A stretch of 64,000 nt of DNA, from contig NZ_AXAI01000012.1 of the NCBI RefSeq assembly GCF_000472425.1, positions 18,817 through 82,816 on the forward strand, read 5' to 3'. The translations under genes and the position numbers were made by a program. How positions within the stretch are numbered: position 1 is the stretch's first letter; the number at the start of each line of letters is the position of its first letter. Positions 26,684-34,936 of the stretch are shown in pieces. This DNA comes from Bradyrhizobium sp. Tv2a-2. GTDB lineage: Bacteria > Pseudomonadota > Alphaproteobacteria > Rhizobiales > Xanthobacteraceae. The notes under the pieces were generated by a model that worked only from the letters and a program-made list of their open reading frames with translations, was not told where the DNA came from and did no database searches.

Positions 26684-27787
26684 CTAAATCCCGGCCACTT
26701 TCACCACCAGATCGGCCAGCCGCTCGGCGGCATCGAGCCGACCGGCGCTGCGGGCGGCTTTGGCCATGGTTCCCAGACGGCCGGGCTCGGCGGCAAGACC
26801 CGAGATTTCAGCGGCCAGCCGATCGGACGTGAAATCGGTCTGCGCGATCCGTAGGCCGCCCCCCGCCTCGGCCAGCACGCCCGCATTGGCGAACTGGTCC
26901 TGGTCGATCGAGCCCGGGAGCGGCACCAGGATCGCGGGCCGGCCGATCGCGGCGAGTTCTGCGACCGTGCCGGCGCCGGAGCGCGACACCACGAGATGGT
27001 TGGCGGCAAGCCGTGCCGGCAGATCGGTGAAGAACGGCGCAAGCTCGGCATGAATCTTGAGCCGGTCATAGATGGCGCGGACCCGCGTCATGTCCTCCTC
27101 GCGCACCTGCTGGGTCAGGATCAGGCGTTTCCAAAGCGATGGCTCCAGCCGTTCGATGGCGCCCGGCACGATATCGCTCATCACCCGCGCGCCCTGGCTG
27201 CCGCCGACCACCAGCAGGCGGAACGGCCCGGTCGGATCAGGCGGCGCATATGGCGTGGACGCGGCCGCCAGAATTGCCGGACGCATCGGCGTGCCGACGG
27301 TCGTGGTCTTGCCGGCAAGCGCGCGGTCACGGTCGAGCACGCCAGGCAGGGACGTGGCGATCGCATCCGCATGGCGCGACAGAAACCGGTTGGCCCGGCC
27401 GAGCACCGCGTTCGCATCGTGAATGACGCTCGGGATATGCGCCAGCCGCGCTGCCAGCAGCGGCGGCACGGTCGGATAGCCGCCGAAGCCGACCACGGCC
27501 GCGGGCCGCAGCCGGCGCATCAACCTCAATCCCATCACTGTTCCCAGCGCGAGCATCAGGCTTGTGCGGCCGAACTGAATGGGCGAGCGGCCGCGCACGG
27601 TTTCGCTCGCAACAACATCGATCATGTCCCGGGAGAACAGCCCGCTATAACGCACGGCGCGGGAGTCGGTGACCAGGCGAACGCGCAAGCCGCGCCTCAT
27701 CAGTTCCACGCCAAGCGCTTCGGCCGGAAACAGATGGCCGCCGGTGCCGCCCGCGGCCAGCAAAATCAGGGGCGCTGTGGTGTTCAT
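26684..27787 (-). CDS. murG: UDP-GlcNAc:lipid I N-acetylglucosaminyltransferase
   Basis: A 367-residue GT28 glycosyltransferase that converts lipid I to lipid II at the cytoplasmic face of the membrane. Family motifs: LAAGGTGGHLFPAEALGVEL (lipid I loop), VVGFGGYPTVPPLLAA, IHDANAVLGRANRFLSRHAD, LLVVGGSQGARVMSDIVP and the donor site HLVVSRSGAGTVAELAAIGRPAILVPLPGSIDQDQFANA. Length is typical. Repeats flank it on both sides. Confidence 0.96.
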   Translation of the reverse strand: MNTTAPLILLAAGGTGGHLFPAEALGVELMRRGLRVRLVTDSRAVRYSGLFSRDMIDVVASETVRGRSPIQFGRTSLMLALGTVMGLRLMRRLRPAAVVGFGGYPTVPPLLAARLAHIPSVIHDANAVLGRANRFLSRHADAIATSLPGVLDRDRALAGKTTTVGTPMRPAILAAASTPYAPPDPTGPFRLLVVGGSQGARVMSDIVPGAIERLEPSLWKRLILTQQVREEDMTRVRAIYDRLKIHAELAPFFTDLPARLAANHLVVSRSGAGTVAELAAIGRPAILVPLPGSIDQDQFANAGVLAEAGGGLRIAQTDFTSDRLAAEISGLAAEPGRLGTMAKAARSAGRLDAAERLADLVVKVAGI

Positions 27788-27849
27788 GGGGCGGAGTGTT
27801 TACAGCGAAAGCGTCGTCAAGGCGAGGCTGAGGCGGCGTGGGTACTAGC

Positions 27850-27931
27850 GTCATTCCGGGGCGACGCGCCAGCGACGAACCCGGAAATCTCGAGATTCCG
27901 GGTTCGCCTCTTCGAGGCGCCCCGGAATGAC
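27850..27931. repeat. Palindromic intergenic repeat, family A
   Basis: A nearly perfect long palindrome, GTCATTCCGGGGCGACGCG ... CGCCCCGGAATGAC with a CTCGAGATTCCGGG centre, located between ftsW and murG. Almost identical to the copy at 3353. Confidence 0.88.
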
Positions 27932-27941
27932 GGAAAGTAAA

Positions 27942-29087
27942 TTACGCATAACTCCGTAGCGCGCCGGCCTCGACGGCAACCTCGGTCTGTGGCCGCATCC
28001 GCGTCAGCGCCAGCATCATGCCGACCCCATAGGCGAGCGAGACGATGGAGGAGCCGCCATAGGAGATGAAGGGCAAGGTCATGCCCTTGGCCGGGATCAG
28101 CTGCAGATTGACCGACATGTTGATCGCGGCCTGCACGCCGAACAGGATCGCGAGCCCCGAGGCCGCAAAGCGCGCGAACATGTCCTCGTTGCGATAGGCG
28201 CGCGTCAGCGTGCGGATCACGACAAAGGCGAACAGTGCGAGCAGCGCAAGGCACAGCACGATGCCGAACTCCTCCGCCGCTACCGCAAAGACGAAGTCGG
28301 TGTGGCTGTCAGGCAAATTGCGCTTGGCGATGCCCTCGCCGGGCCCGAGCCCGAACCAGCCGCCGTTGGAGAAGGCCTCCATCGCGGTGTCAACCTGGAA
28401 GGTGTCGCCAGAGGCCGGATTCATGAAGCGCTTGATGCGACCGGCGACATGCGGGACCAAGAGATAGGCGCCGAACAGGCCGGCGCTGGCCACGCCCGCG
28501 AGCCCAAACACCCAGATCATGCGCATGCCCGCGATGAAGAACAGCGCCCCCCACACCATCGAGATCAGCATGGTCTGGCCGAAGTCGGGCTCCATCACCA
28601 GCAGCGAGACCAGCATCATCAAAAGCACCAGCGCCATCGAGGTCGCCGGCATTTCCGGCCGCTTCGCCGATTCCGAGAACAGCCAGGCCGCGACCACGAC
28701 AAAACTCGGTTTTGCGGCTTCGGAAGCCTGGATGTTGACCCCGGCGAGTGTGATCCAGCGTCGCGAGCCCTTCACCTCGGGACCGATCAGCAGCGTCACC
28801 ACGATCAGCGCGATCGAGACAGCGAACACGATCAGCGCACTGCGTCGGATCTGCCGCGGCGACAGGAAGGACACGCCGATCATCACGACAAAGGACGGCA
28901 GCAGGAACAGGACGTGGTGGTTGAAGAAATGGAAGGGATCGAGCCCGATCCTGGTTGCGACCGGCGGACTCGCCGCCAGCGACAGGATGACGCCGCTCAG
29001 CATCAGCGCGATGATCACTCCCAGGAGCGGCCGGTCGACGGTCCACCACCAGTCGGACAGGGGATTGCGTTCTTCGCGGGAAAGCAT
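27942..29087 (-). CDS. ftsW: Lipid II polymerase FtsW
   Basis: A 381-residue SEDS-family integral membrane protein, the division-specific glycosyltransferase working with FtsI. Roughly ten transmembrane helices are evident. The SEDS region GGWFGLGPGEGIAKRNLPDSHTDFVFAVAAEEFG contains the conserved polar loop with the essential Asp. The late PAKGMTLPFISYGGSSI motif is present. ATG 29087 (MLSREERNPLSDWWW) matches the usual Bradyrhizobium N-terminus; the frame continues to 29216 but without support. Confidence 0.95.
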   Translation of the reverse strand: MLSREERNPLSDWWWTVDRPLLGVIIALMLSGVILSLAASPPVATRIGLDPFHFFNHHVLFLLPSFVVMIGVSFLSPRQIRRSALIVFAVSIALIVVTLLIGPEVKGSRRWITLAGVNIQASEAAKPSFVVVAAWLFSESAKRPEMPATSMALVLLMMLVSLLVMEPDFGQTMLISMVWGALFFIAGMRMIWVFGLAGVASAGLFGAYLLVPHVAGRIKRFMNPASGDTFQVDTAMEAFSNGGWFGLGPGEGIAKRNLPDSHTDFVFAVAAEEFGIVLCLALLALFAFVVIRTLTRAYRNEDMFARFAASGLAILFGVQAAINMSVNLQLIPAKGMTLPFISYGGSSIVSLAYGVGMMLALTRMRPQTEVAVEAGALRSYA

Positions 29088-29211
29088 CTGGCGGTCCCAA
29101 GACAAGGGCAAGACCAAGGGTAAGCCCCATTGGTGGCCGATGTTGGTTTCCGAAGGGTTAAGGGAATGATTGTCTTTTGAGGGAGGCACGCCATCAGCCC
29201 CATAAATGCTG

Positions 29212-29312
29212 GTCATGCCCCGCGCATGCGGGGCATCCAGTAAGCCGTGGCGGGAGTCGTTCCCCCGATAGTCCTCTGGAATACTGGATCGCCCGCCTGC
29301 GCGGGCGATGAC
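29212..29312. repeat. Palindromic intergenic repeat, family B with a related left arm
   Basis: A GTCATGCCCCGCGCATGCGGGGCATCCAG hairpin is followed, after a spacer, by CTGGAATACTGGATCGCCCGC and a GCGGGCGATGAC hairpin. It lies between murD and ftsW. Confidence 0.75.
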
Positions 29313-29327
29313 AGTGGAGAAGTCGGT

Positions 29328-30728
29328 TCACACCACCGGCTTCACGCCCGGCAACGCATTGACCAGGTCGCGGAACTTCGCGCCGCGGATTTCGAAATTG
29401 CGGTACTGGTCGAACGAGGCGCAGGCTGGCGACAACAGCACGACCGCCTCCTTCAAGCCGGCGGCCGCTGCATCGCGTGCGGCGTTCGCCACCGCGACAT
29501 CGAGCGTTTCGCTGGTCTCGTGAGGCACCTGCTCGCCGAGAGTTGCCGAAAACTCCTTTGCGGCCTCGCCGATCAGATACGCTTTTCGGATGCGCGGAAA
29601 ATAGCCGGTGAGACTCGTGATGCCGCCCTGCTTGGCCTTGCCGCCGGCGATCCAGAAAATGTCGGGAAACGACGACAGCGCGTGCGCGGTGGCATCCGCA
29701 TTGGTGCCCTTGGAATCGTTGACGAACAGCACATCGCCGATTCGTCCGACCTGCTCCATGCGGTGCGCCAGTCCCGGGAAGCTGCGCAGGCCCGCCTGCA
29801 ACGTATCGGACGCGAGACCCAGCGCGAGCGCGCAAGCCGCGGCACAGGCCGCGTTCTGCGCATTGTGCAATCCGCGCAGCGAGCCGATGCCACCGATCCG
29901 TCCGATCTCGCTGCGCGCGCCGCCCGAGGCTCGCAGGATGGTCTCATGCTCGACATAGATGCCGTCGGGCAGCGGGCGCTTCACCGAAATGCGCACCACG
30001 CGTTTGCCCGCCCGCTCCAGCCGATCGGCGATGTCGCGGCAGAAACCGTCGTCGACGCCGACGATGGCGGTGCCCTGCGGTTGCACGCCCGCCACCAGCC
30101 GCTCCTTCACCTCCGCGTAATGCGCCATGGTGCCGTGGCGGTCGATATGGTCTTCGCTGAGGTTAATGAGGATGCCGACGTTCGGATCGAGCGAGGGCGT
30201 GAGATCGATCTGATATGACGACATCTCGATCACATGCACGCGGCCCTTGCGCGGCGGTTCCAGCGACAGGATCGCGGTGCCGATATTGCCGCCCATCTGG
30301 GTGTCGTAGTCCGCGACGCGCATCAGATGCGCAATCAGCGCGGTCGTGGTGGACTTGCCATTGGTGCCGGTGATCGCAACAAAGGGCGCATCCGGCGCGT
30401 GGCGGCGCCGCTCGCGGCAGAACAGTTCGATATCGCCGATCACCTCGACGCCCGCCGCGCGCGCAAGCAAAACGCTCCAATGCGGCGCGGGATGAGTGAG
30501 CGGCGCGCCGGGCGTGAGCACCAGCGCCGAAATGCCGGACCACGAGATCGTGCGCAGGTCGGCGGTCGCTATGCCGGCAGCCGCAGCTTCCGCGAGCTTG
30601 TCGGCGCCATCGTCACCGGCGATGACATCGGCACCGCCCGCCTTGAGCGCACGGGCGCTGGCAAGCCCGGACCCGCCGAGGCCGAATACCGCGATTCTCT
30701 TGCCGGCGAAGGATGTGACCGGAATCAT
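29328..30728 (-). CDS. murD: UDP-N-acetylmuramoyl-L-alanine--D-glutamate ligase
   Basis: A 466-residue Mur ligase adding D-Glu. It has the N-terminal nucleotide fold RIAVFGLGGSGLASARALKAGG, the ATP P-loop ITGTNGKSTTTALIAHLM, the central NLSEDHIDRHGTMAHYAEVK (conserved His-Asp-His) and the C-terminal VNDSKGTNADATAHALSSF / GGKAKQGG. Length is typical. The gaps on both sides contain palindromic repeats. Confidence 0.96.
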   Translation of the reverse strand: MIPVTSFAGKRIAVFGLGGSGLASARALKAGGADVIAGDDGADKLAEAAAAGIATADLRTISWSGISALVLTPGAPLTHPAPHWSVLLARAAGVEVIGDIELFCRERRRHAPDAPFVAITGTNGKSTTTALIAHLMRVADYDTQMGGNIGTAILSLEPPRKGRVHVIEMSSYQIDLTPSLDPNVGILINLSEDHIDRHGTMAHYAEVKERLVAGVQPQGTAIVGVDDGFCRDIADRLERAGKRVVRISVKRPLPDGIYVEHETILRASGGARSEIGRIGGIGSLRGLHNAQNAACAAACALALGLASDTLQAGLRSFPGLAHRMEQVGRIGDVLFVNDSKGTNADATAHALSSFPDIFWIAGGKAKQGGITSLTGYFPRIRKAYLIGEAAKEFSATLGEQVPHETSETLDVAVANAARDAAAAGLKEAVVLLSPACASFDQYRNFEIRGAKFRDLVNALPGVKPVV

Positions 30729-30739
30729 GTCAAGCTCCC

Positions 30740-30815
30740 GTCATTCCGGGGCACGCGAAGCGTGAACCCGGAATCTCGAGATTCCGGATAACCGCTGCGC
30801 GGTTTCCGGAATGAC
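30740..30815. repeat. Palindromic intergenic repeat, family A
   Basis: A copy with GTCATTCCGGGGCACGCG left and a diverged right arm (CTGCGCGGTTTCCGGAATGAC), located between mraY and murD. Confidence 0.82.
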
Positions 30816-30836
30816 GATTTTGTGGGAACAAGACCG

Positions 30837-31943
30837 TCACCGCAGCTTCAGCGTGGAGAGGCCGGCGAGTGCGAGCATCACGGAGATGATCCAGAAGCGG
30901 ATCACGATCTGCGGCTCGGTCCAGCCCAGCTGTTCGAAATGGTGATGGATCGGCGCCATCCTGAAGATACGCTTTCCGGTGAGCTTGAAGGAAGCCACCT
31001 GCACGATCACGGAGACCGCCTCCAGCACGAACAGGCCGCCGATCACGGCGAGCACGATCTCGTGCTTCACCGCAACCGCGATGGAGCCGAGCATGCCGCC
31101 GAGTGCGAGCGAGCCGGTGTCGCCCATGAAGATCGAGGCCGGCGGTGCGTTGAACCAGAGGAAGCCCAGGCCGGCGCCGAGCACCGCGCCGGTCAGCACC
31201 GCGAGCTCGCCGGTGCCGGCGACATAGTTGATCTGCAGATAGTCCGCGAACACGGCGTTGCCGGCGAGATAGGCGATCAGGCCGAAGCTTGCGGAGGCAA
31301 TCATCACGGGCACGATAGCGAGTCCATCAAGACCGTCGGTGAGATTGACCGCATTGCCCGCGCCGACAATGACAAAGGCACCGAAGATCACGAAAAACCA
31401 GCCGAAATTGAGCACCAAATCCTTGAAGAAGGGAATCGCCAGCGAGGTCGACGCCGCATCGCGCCCGAGCTTGACCAGCGCGTAGCAGGCAGCGAGTGCG
31501 ATCAGCCCCTCCAGCAAGAGGCGGATACGGCCGCCAAAGCCGCTGGAGGTCTGCTTGGTCACCTTCAGATAGTCATCATAGAAGCCGACGAAACCGAAGC
31601 CGAGAGTTACCGCTAGCACGATCCAGACATAGGGGTTGAGCGGATTGGCCCACAGCACGGTCGAGACGACGAGGCCCGAGAGGATCATCAGCCCGCCCAT
31701 GGTGGGCGTGCCCTTCTTCATGAGATGGGATTGCGGGCCGTCGGTGCGGATCGGCTGGCCCTTGCCCTGGCGGATGCGCAAGTGGTCGATGATCCAGGGC
31801 CCGAACAGGAACACGAACAGGGCGCCAGTGGCCACCGCGCCGCCGGTGCGAAAAGTGATGTAGCGAAAAACATTCAGCAGCGTGCGCAGCCAGCCGAAAC
31901 CTGGCGGAAACGTATTGGAGAGCTCGATCAACCAGTAAAACAT
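30837..31943 (-). CDS. mraY: Phospho-N-acetylmuramoyl-pentapeptide transferase
   Basis: A 368-residue polytopic enzyme forming lipid I from UDP-MurNAc-pentapeptide and undecaprenyl phosphate. About ten helices are present. The catalytic acid motifs are FYDDYLKVTKQTSSG, GNAVNLTDGLDGLAI and FNAPPASIFMGDTGSLALGG; the HHHFEQLGWTEPQIV loop carries the conserved triple His. The start is 9 bp after the murF stop, within the operon. Confidence 0.97.
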   Translation of the reverse strand: MFYWLIELSNTFPPGFGWLRTLLNVFRYITFRTGGAVATGALFVFLFGPWIIDHLRIRQGKGQPIRTDGPQSHLMKKGTPTMGGLMILSGLVVSTVLWANPLNPYVWIVLAVTLGFGFVGFYDDYLKVTKQTSSGFGGRIRLLLEGLIALAACYALVKLGRDAASTSLAIPFFKDLVLNFGWFFVIFGAFVIVGAGNAVNLTDGLDGLAIVPVMIASASFGLIAYLAGNAVFADYLQINYVAGTGELAVLTGAVLGAGLGFLWFNAPPASIFMGDTGSLALGGMLGSIAVAVKHEIVLAVIGGLFVLEAVSVIVQVASFKLTGKRIFRMAPIHHHFEQLGWTEPQIVIRFWIISVMLALAGLSTLKLR

Positions 31944-31952
31944 TCACTCCGC

Positions 31953-33392
31953 CTATCCCGCGGCTTCATCGGCTGCCGACCTGCCGGGAAAACGCCTTTC
32001 CAGCGCATTCACAATGATCTTCATTTTCGAGCCGAGCGATCCCTTCACCATCATCGCATCGCCGGCGCGGATCGCGGCGACCACCTCTGCTTCCAGGCGC
32101 GCCGAGCTCTCCGCATAGCCGCCCCGTTTAGCCGGGGACAGCGCGTCCCACAAGTTGCGCATCAGGACGCCGCAGCAATAAACGAGGTCGATATTGGCGG
32201 CGTTGACGGCATCGGCAAGGCCGCGATGCAGATCGGGACCAGCGGGGCCAAGCTCCAGCATGTCGCCGAGCACAGCGATGCGCCGGCCCCGTGCGCCGAT
32301 TTGCGCCTGGCCGAGCACGTTGAGGGCCGCGGTCACCGACGCCGGGTTGGCGTTGTAGCTCTCATCGATCAGGGTGGCCTCGCCATTGCGTAGATCCAGC
32401 ACGCGGCGCACGCCGCGGCCAGCAGCAGGCACAAGGCTCGACAGCGACAGCGCCACGAGCGCAAGGTCGGCGCCGGCGAGCGATGCGGCCGTGAGCACGG
32501 CAAGCGAGTTCATCGCCATGTGACGGCCGGGCATGCCGAGCTTGTAAGTGACGTCAACCCCCAGGACGTTCGCGTGAACCGCCGAGCAGGTCGCATGCAG
32601 CGAGAGGTCGAGCAGCCGCGCATCGGCTTTCGCGTCCGAGCCGAAGGAGACGATGCGCGCGATGCCGCGTTCCCTGGCGCGTTCGGTCAAGCGCCCGAAT
32701 TGCGCGTTGTCGCGGTTGAGCACCACGGCGCCGCCGGGCTCGACGCCGGCAAAGATCTCGGCCTTGGCGTCGGCGATCGCCTCGATGCCGGAAAAGAACT
32801 CAAGATGCACCGGCTCGACCGTGGTGATGATGGCGAAATGCGGCCGCACCATCTTCACCAGCGGCTCGATCTCACCCGCATGATTCATACCGATCTCGGC
32901 GATGGCAAAGCGGATATCCGCCGGACAGCGCGCCAGCGACAGCGGCACGCCCCAATGATTGTTGAAGGAAGCGACAGACGCATGCGTCGGGCCTTGCGCC
33001 GAGAGCACATGGCGCAGCGCCTCCTTGGTCGAGGTCTTGCCGACCGAGCCGGTGACCGCGATCATCTGGCCCCGAAGCCGTGCGCGCGCCGCGCGGCCGA
33101 GATCGCGCAAGGCTCCGAGCACGTCATCGACCACGAGCAGTGGCGCGTCGGTCGCGAACTTTGCGCGTTGCGCGTTTTCGACGACCGCCAACGCCGCGCC
33201 GGCCTTGAGCGCTGCATCGACGAAATCGTGACCGTCATGCACGTCGCCCCTGATCGCGAAATAAGCGTCGCCCGGCAGGACCGTGCGGCTGTCGATCGAC
33301 AGCCCCGTCACAGCGTCAGACAACGCGCCGTTGGGCGCGGCGCGCATGGCCTCCGTCATGGCTTGCGAGGTCCAGAGCGTTACCGCCATCAT
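31953..33392 (-). CDS. murF: UDP-MurNAc-tripeptide--D-alanyl-D-alanine ligase
   Basis: A 479-residue Mur ligase adding D-Ala-D-Ala. Motifs: SIDSRTVLPGDAYFAIRGDVHDGHDFV (UDP site), ITSVGKTSTKEALRHVL-type P-loop (here AVTGSVGKTSTKE), NNHWGVPLSLAR, EIGMNHAGEIEPL and DESYNANPASVTAALNVL. It overlaps the murE stop by four bases; a second in-frame ATG is adjacent, so the first residue is ambiguous by one. Confidence 0.96.
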   Translation of the reverse strand: MMAVTLWTSQAMTEAMRAAPNGALSDAVTGLSIDSRTVLPGDAYFAIRGDVHDGHDFVDAALKAGAALAVVENAQRAKFATDAPLLVVDDVLGALRDLGRAARARLRGQMIAVTGSVGKTSTKEALRHVLSAQGPTHASVASFNNHWGVPLSLARCPADIRFAIAEIGMNHAGEIEPLVKMVRPHFAIITTVEPVHLEFFSGIEAIADAKAEIFAGVEPGGAVVLNRDNAQFGRLTERARERGIARIVSFGSDAKADARLLDLSLHATCSAVHANVLGVDVTYKLGMPGRHMAMNSLAVLTAASLAGADLALVALSLSSLVPAAGRGVRRVLDLRNGEATLIDESYNANPASVTAALNVLGQAQIGARGRRIAVLGDMLELGPAGPDLHRGLADAVNAANIDLVYCCGVLMRNLWDALSPAKRGGYAESSARLEAEVVAAIRAGDAMMVKGSLGSKMKIIVNALERRFPGRSAADEAAG

Positions 33393-34849
33393 GCAACCCT
33401 CGGGGCAAGTGCAGCCGCCACGGCCTCATGATCGCTAAACGGCAGCACACGGTCGCCGACGATCTGGCCAGTCTCATGGCCCTTGCCGGCAATGAGCAAC
33501 GCATCGCCCGGCTCGAGATCGTCGATCGCAGTGCGGATGGCCTGCGCGCGGTCGCCGATCTCGCCGGCGCCCTTGGCTGCGGCCAGGATCGCGGCACGAA
33601 TGGCCTCGGGCTTTTCGCTACGCGGATTGTCGTCGGTGACGATGACATGATCGGCATTCTCGGCCGCGATCGCGCCCATCAAGGGCCGCTTGCCCGCGTC
33701 GCGGTCGCCTCCTGCGCCGAACACGACGACCAGCCTGCGCTTGGCATAGGGCCGCAGCGCCTGCAGCGCTTTGGCAAGCGCATCGGGCTTGTGGGCATAG
33801 TCGACGAAGATCTGCGCGCCGTTGCGCTCGCCCACGCGCTCAAGCCGTCCCTTGGCGCCCTCGAGCTTCTCGAGGCTTGCAAACACCGCGTCCGCCTCGC
33901 TGCCGGTCGCGATGACAAGCCCCGCCGCGACAAGTGCGTTCTCGATCTGGAAATGGCCAACCAGCGGCAGCCGCACGGCGTATCTCCTGCCACGATGCTC
34001 GAGCGCAAGCTTCTGTGCAAAGCCGTCGATCTCGGCGGCCACCAGACGAATGCCCTCGCCTGCCCCATCGCCCTGGCTGCCGACCGCCAGAATCCGCAAG
34101 GCCCGCGCGCGCGCCGCATCAAGCACCTGGCGCGAGCAATCATGGTCGGCCGAGATCACGGCGGCACCACCGGACGGGATCAACTCGCGGAACAGCCGCA
34201 TCTTGGCGGCGAGATAATGCGCGACGTCGGGATGGTAATCCATGTGATCGCGCGACAGATTCGTGAAGCCGCCGGCCGCGATGCGCACGCCGTCGAGCCG
34301 GTATTGGTCAAGCCCGTGAGACGAGGCCTCGAACGCCAGATGCGTGACGCCATCACGTGCGATCTCGTCGAGCTGGCGATGCAGCGCGATCGGATCGGGC
34401 GTCGTCAGGGAGCCATAGACGGTGCGCTCCGGCGAGACCAGGCCGATGGTGCCGATGCTGGCCGAGACATGGCCGAGCTGTTGCCAGATCTCGCGCGTGA
34501 AAGCCGCCACCGACGTCTTGCCACTGGTGCCGGTCACGGCCGCGACCGTCGCCGGTTGCAGCGGGAAGAATCTCGCGGCCGCCAGCGACAGCGCGAGCCG
34601 CGCGTTCGGCGTGGTGACGAAGGGAACGCTGCAACCCGACGCCGGCATTTGCTCGCCGGCGACCGCGACCGCGCCGGCCGCAATGGCCGCGGCGGTGAAG
34701 CGCGCGCCATCGGTCTTGTGGCCGGCAAGCGCGAAAAACACATCGCCGGGCTTCACCGCACGGCTGTCCACGGCAACACCGGCAACATGAACGTGCTTTG
34801 CCTGCGGATCGATGCGGGCGTCAGCGCCAAAAAGCTCGCCAAGCGTCAT
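33389..34849 (-). CDS. murE: UDP-MurNAc-L-Ala-D-Glu--2,6-diaminopimelate ligase
   Basis: A 486-residue Mur ligase adding the third stem residue. The P-loop is AVTGTSGKTSVAAFTREI. The motif DDNPRSE near the C-terminus (DNPR) marks meso-diaminopimelate rather than lysine specificity, as expected in a Gram-negative. SRDHMDYHPDVAHYLAAK and the C-terminal GKGHETGQ are present. The start at 34849 (MTLGELF) fits the family; the frame continues to 34912 with Arg/Pro-rich sequence. Confidence 0.96.
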   Translation of the reverse strand: MTLGELFGADARIDPQAKHVHVAGVAVDSRAVKPGDVFFALAGHKTDGARFTAAAIAAGAVAVAGEQMPASGCSVPFVTTPNARLALSLAAARFFPLQPATVAAVTGTSGKTSVAAFTREIWQQLGHVSASIGTIGLVSPERTVYGSLTTPDPIALHRQLDEIARDGVTHLAFEASSHGLDQYRLDGVRIAAGGFTNLSRDHMDYHPDVAHYLAAKMRLFRELIPSGGAAVISADHDCSRQVLDAARARALRILAVGSQGDGAGEGIRLVAAEIDGFAQKLALEHRGRRYAVRLPLVGHFQIENALVAAGLVIATGSEADAVFASLEKLEGAKGRLERVGERNGAQIFVDYAHKPDALAKALQALRPYAKRRLVVVFGAGGDRDAGKRPLMGAIAAENADHVIVTDDNPRSEKPEAIRAAILAAAKGAGEIGDRAQAIRTAIDDLEPGDALLIAGKGHETGQIVGDRVLPFSDHEAVAAALAPRVA

Positions 34850-34936
34850 GATCTTCCAGTCCGGCCGAGGCCCACGGGGAAACGCGCGGCGAATGCCGCG
34901 CGGGGGACTCAAAGAGGGGTCGCGGCATCCCCGTGC

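Noticed and set aside
25187..26854. 555-codon open frame opposite murC and murG
   Set aside because: An antisense shadow of the same kind; it crosses a palindromic repeat and has no family resemblance.
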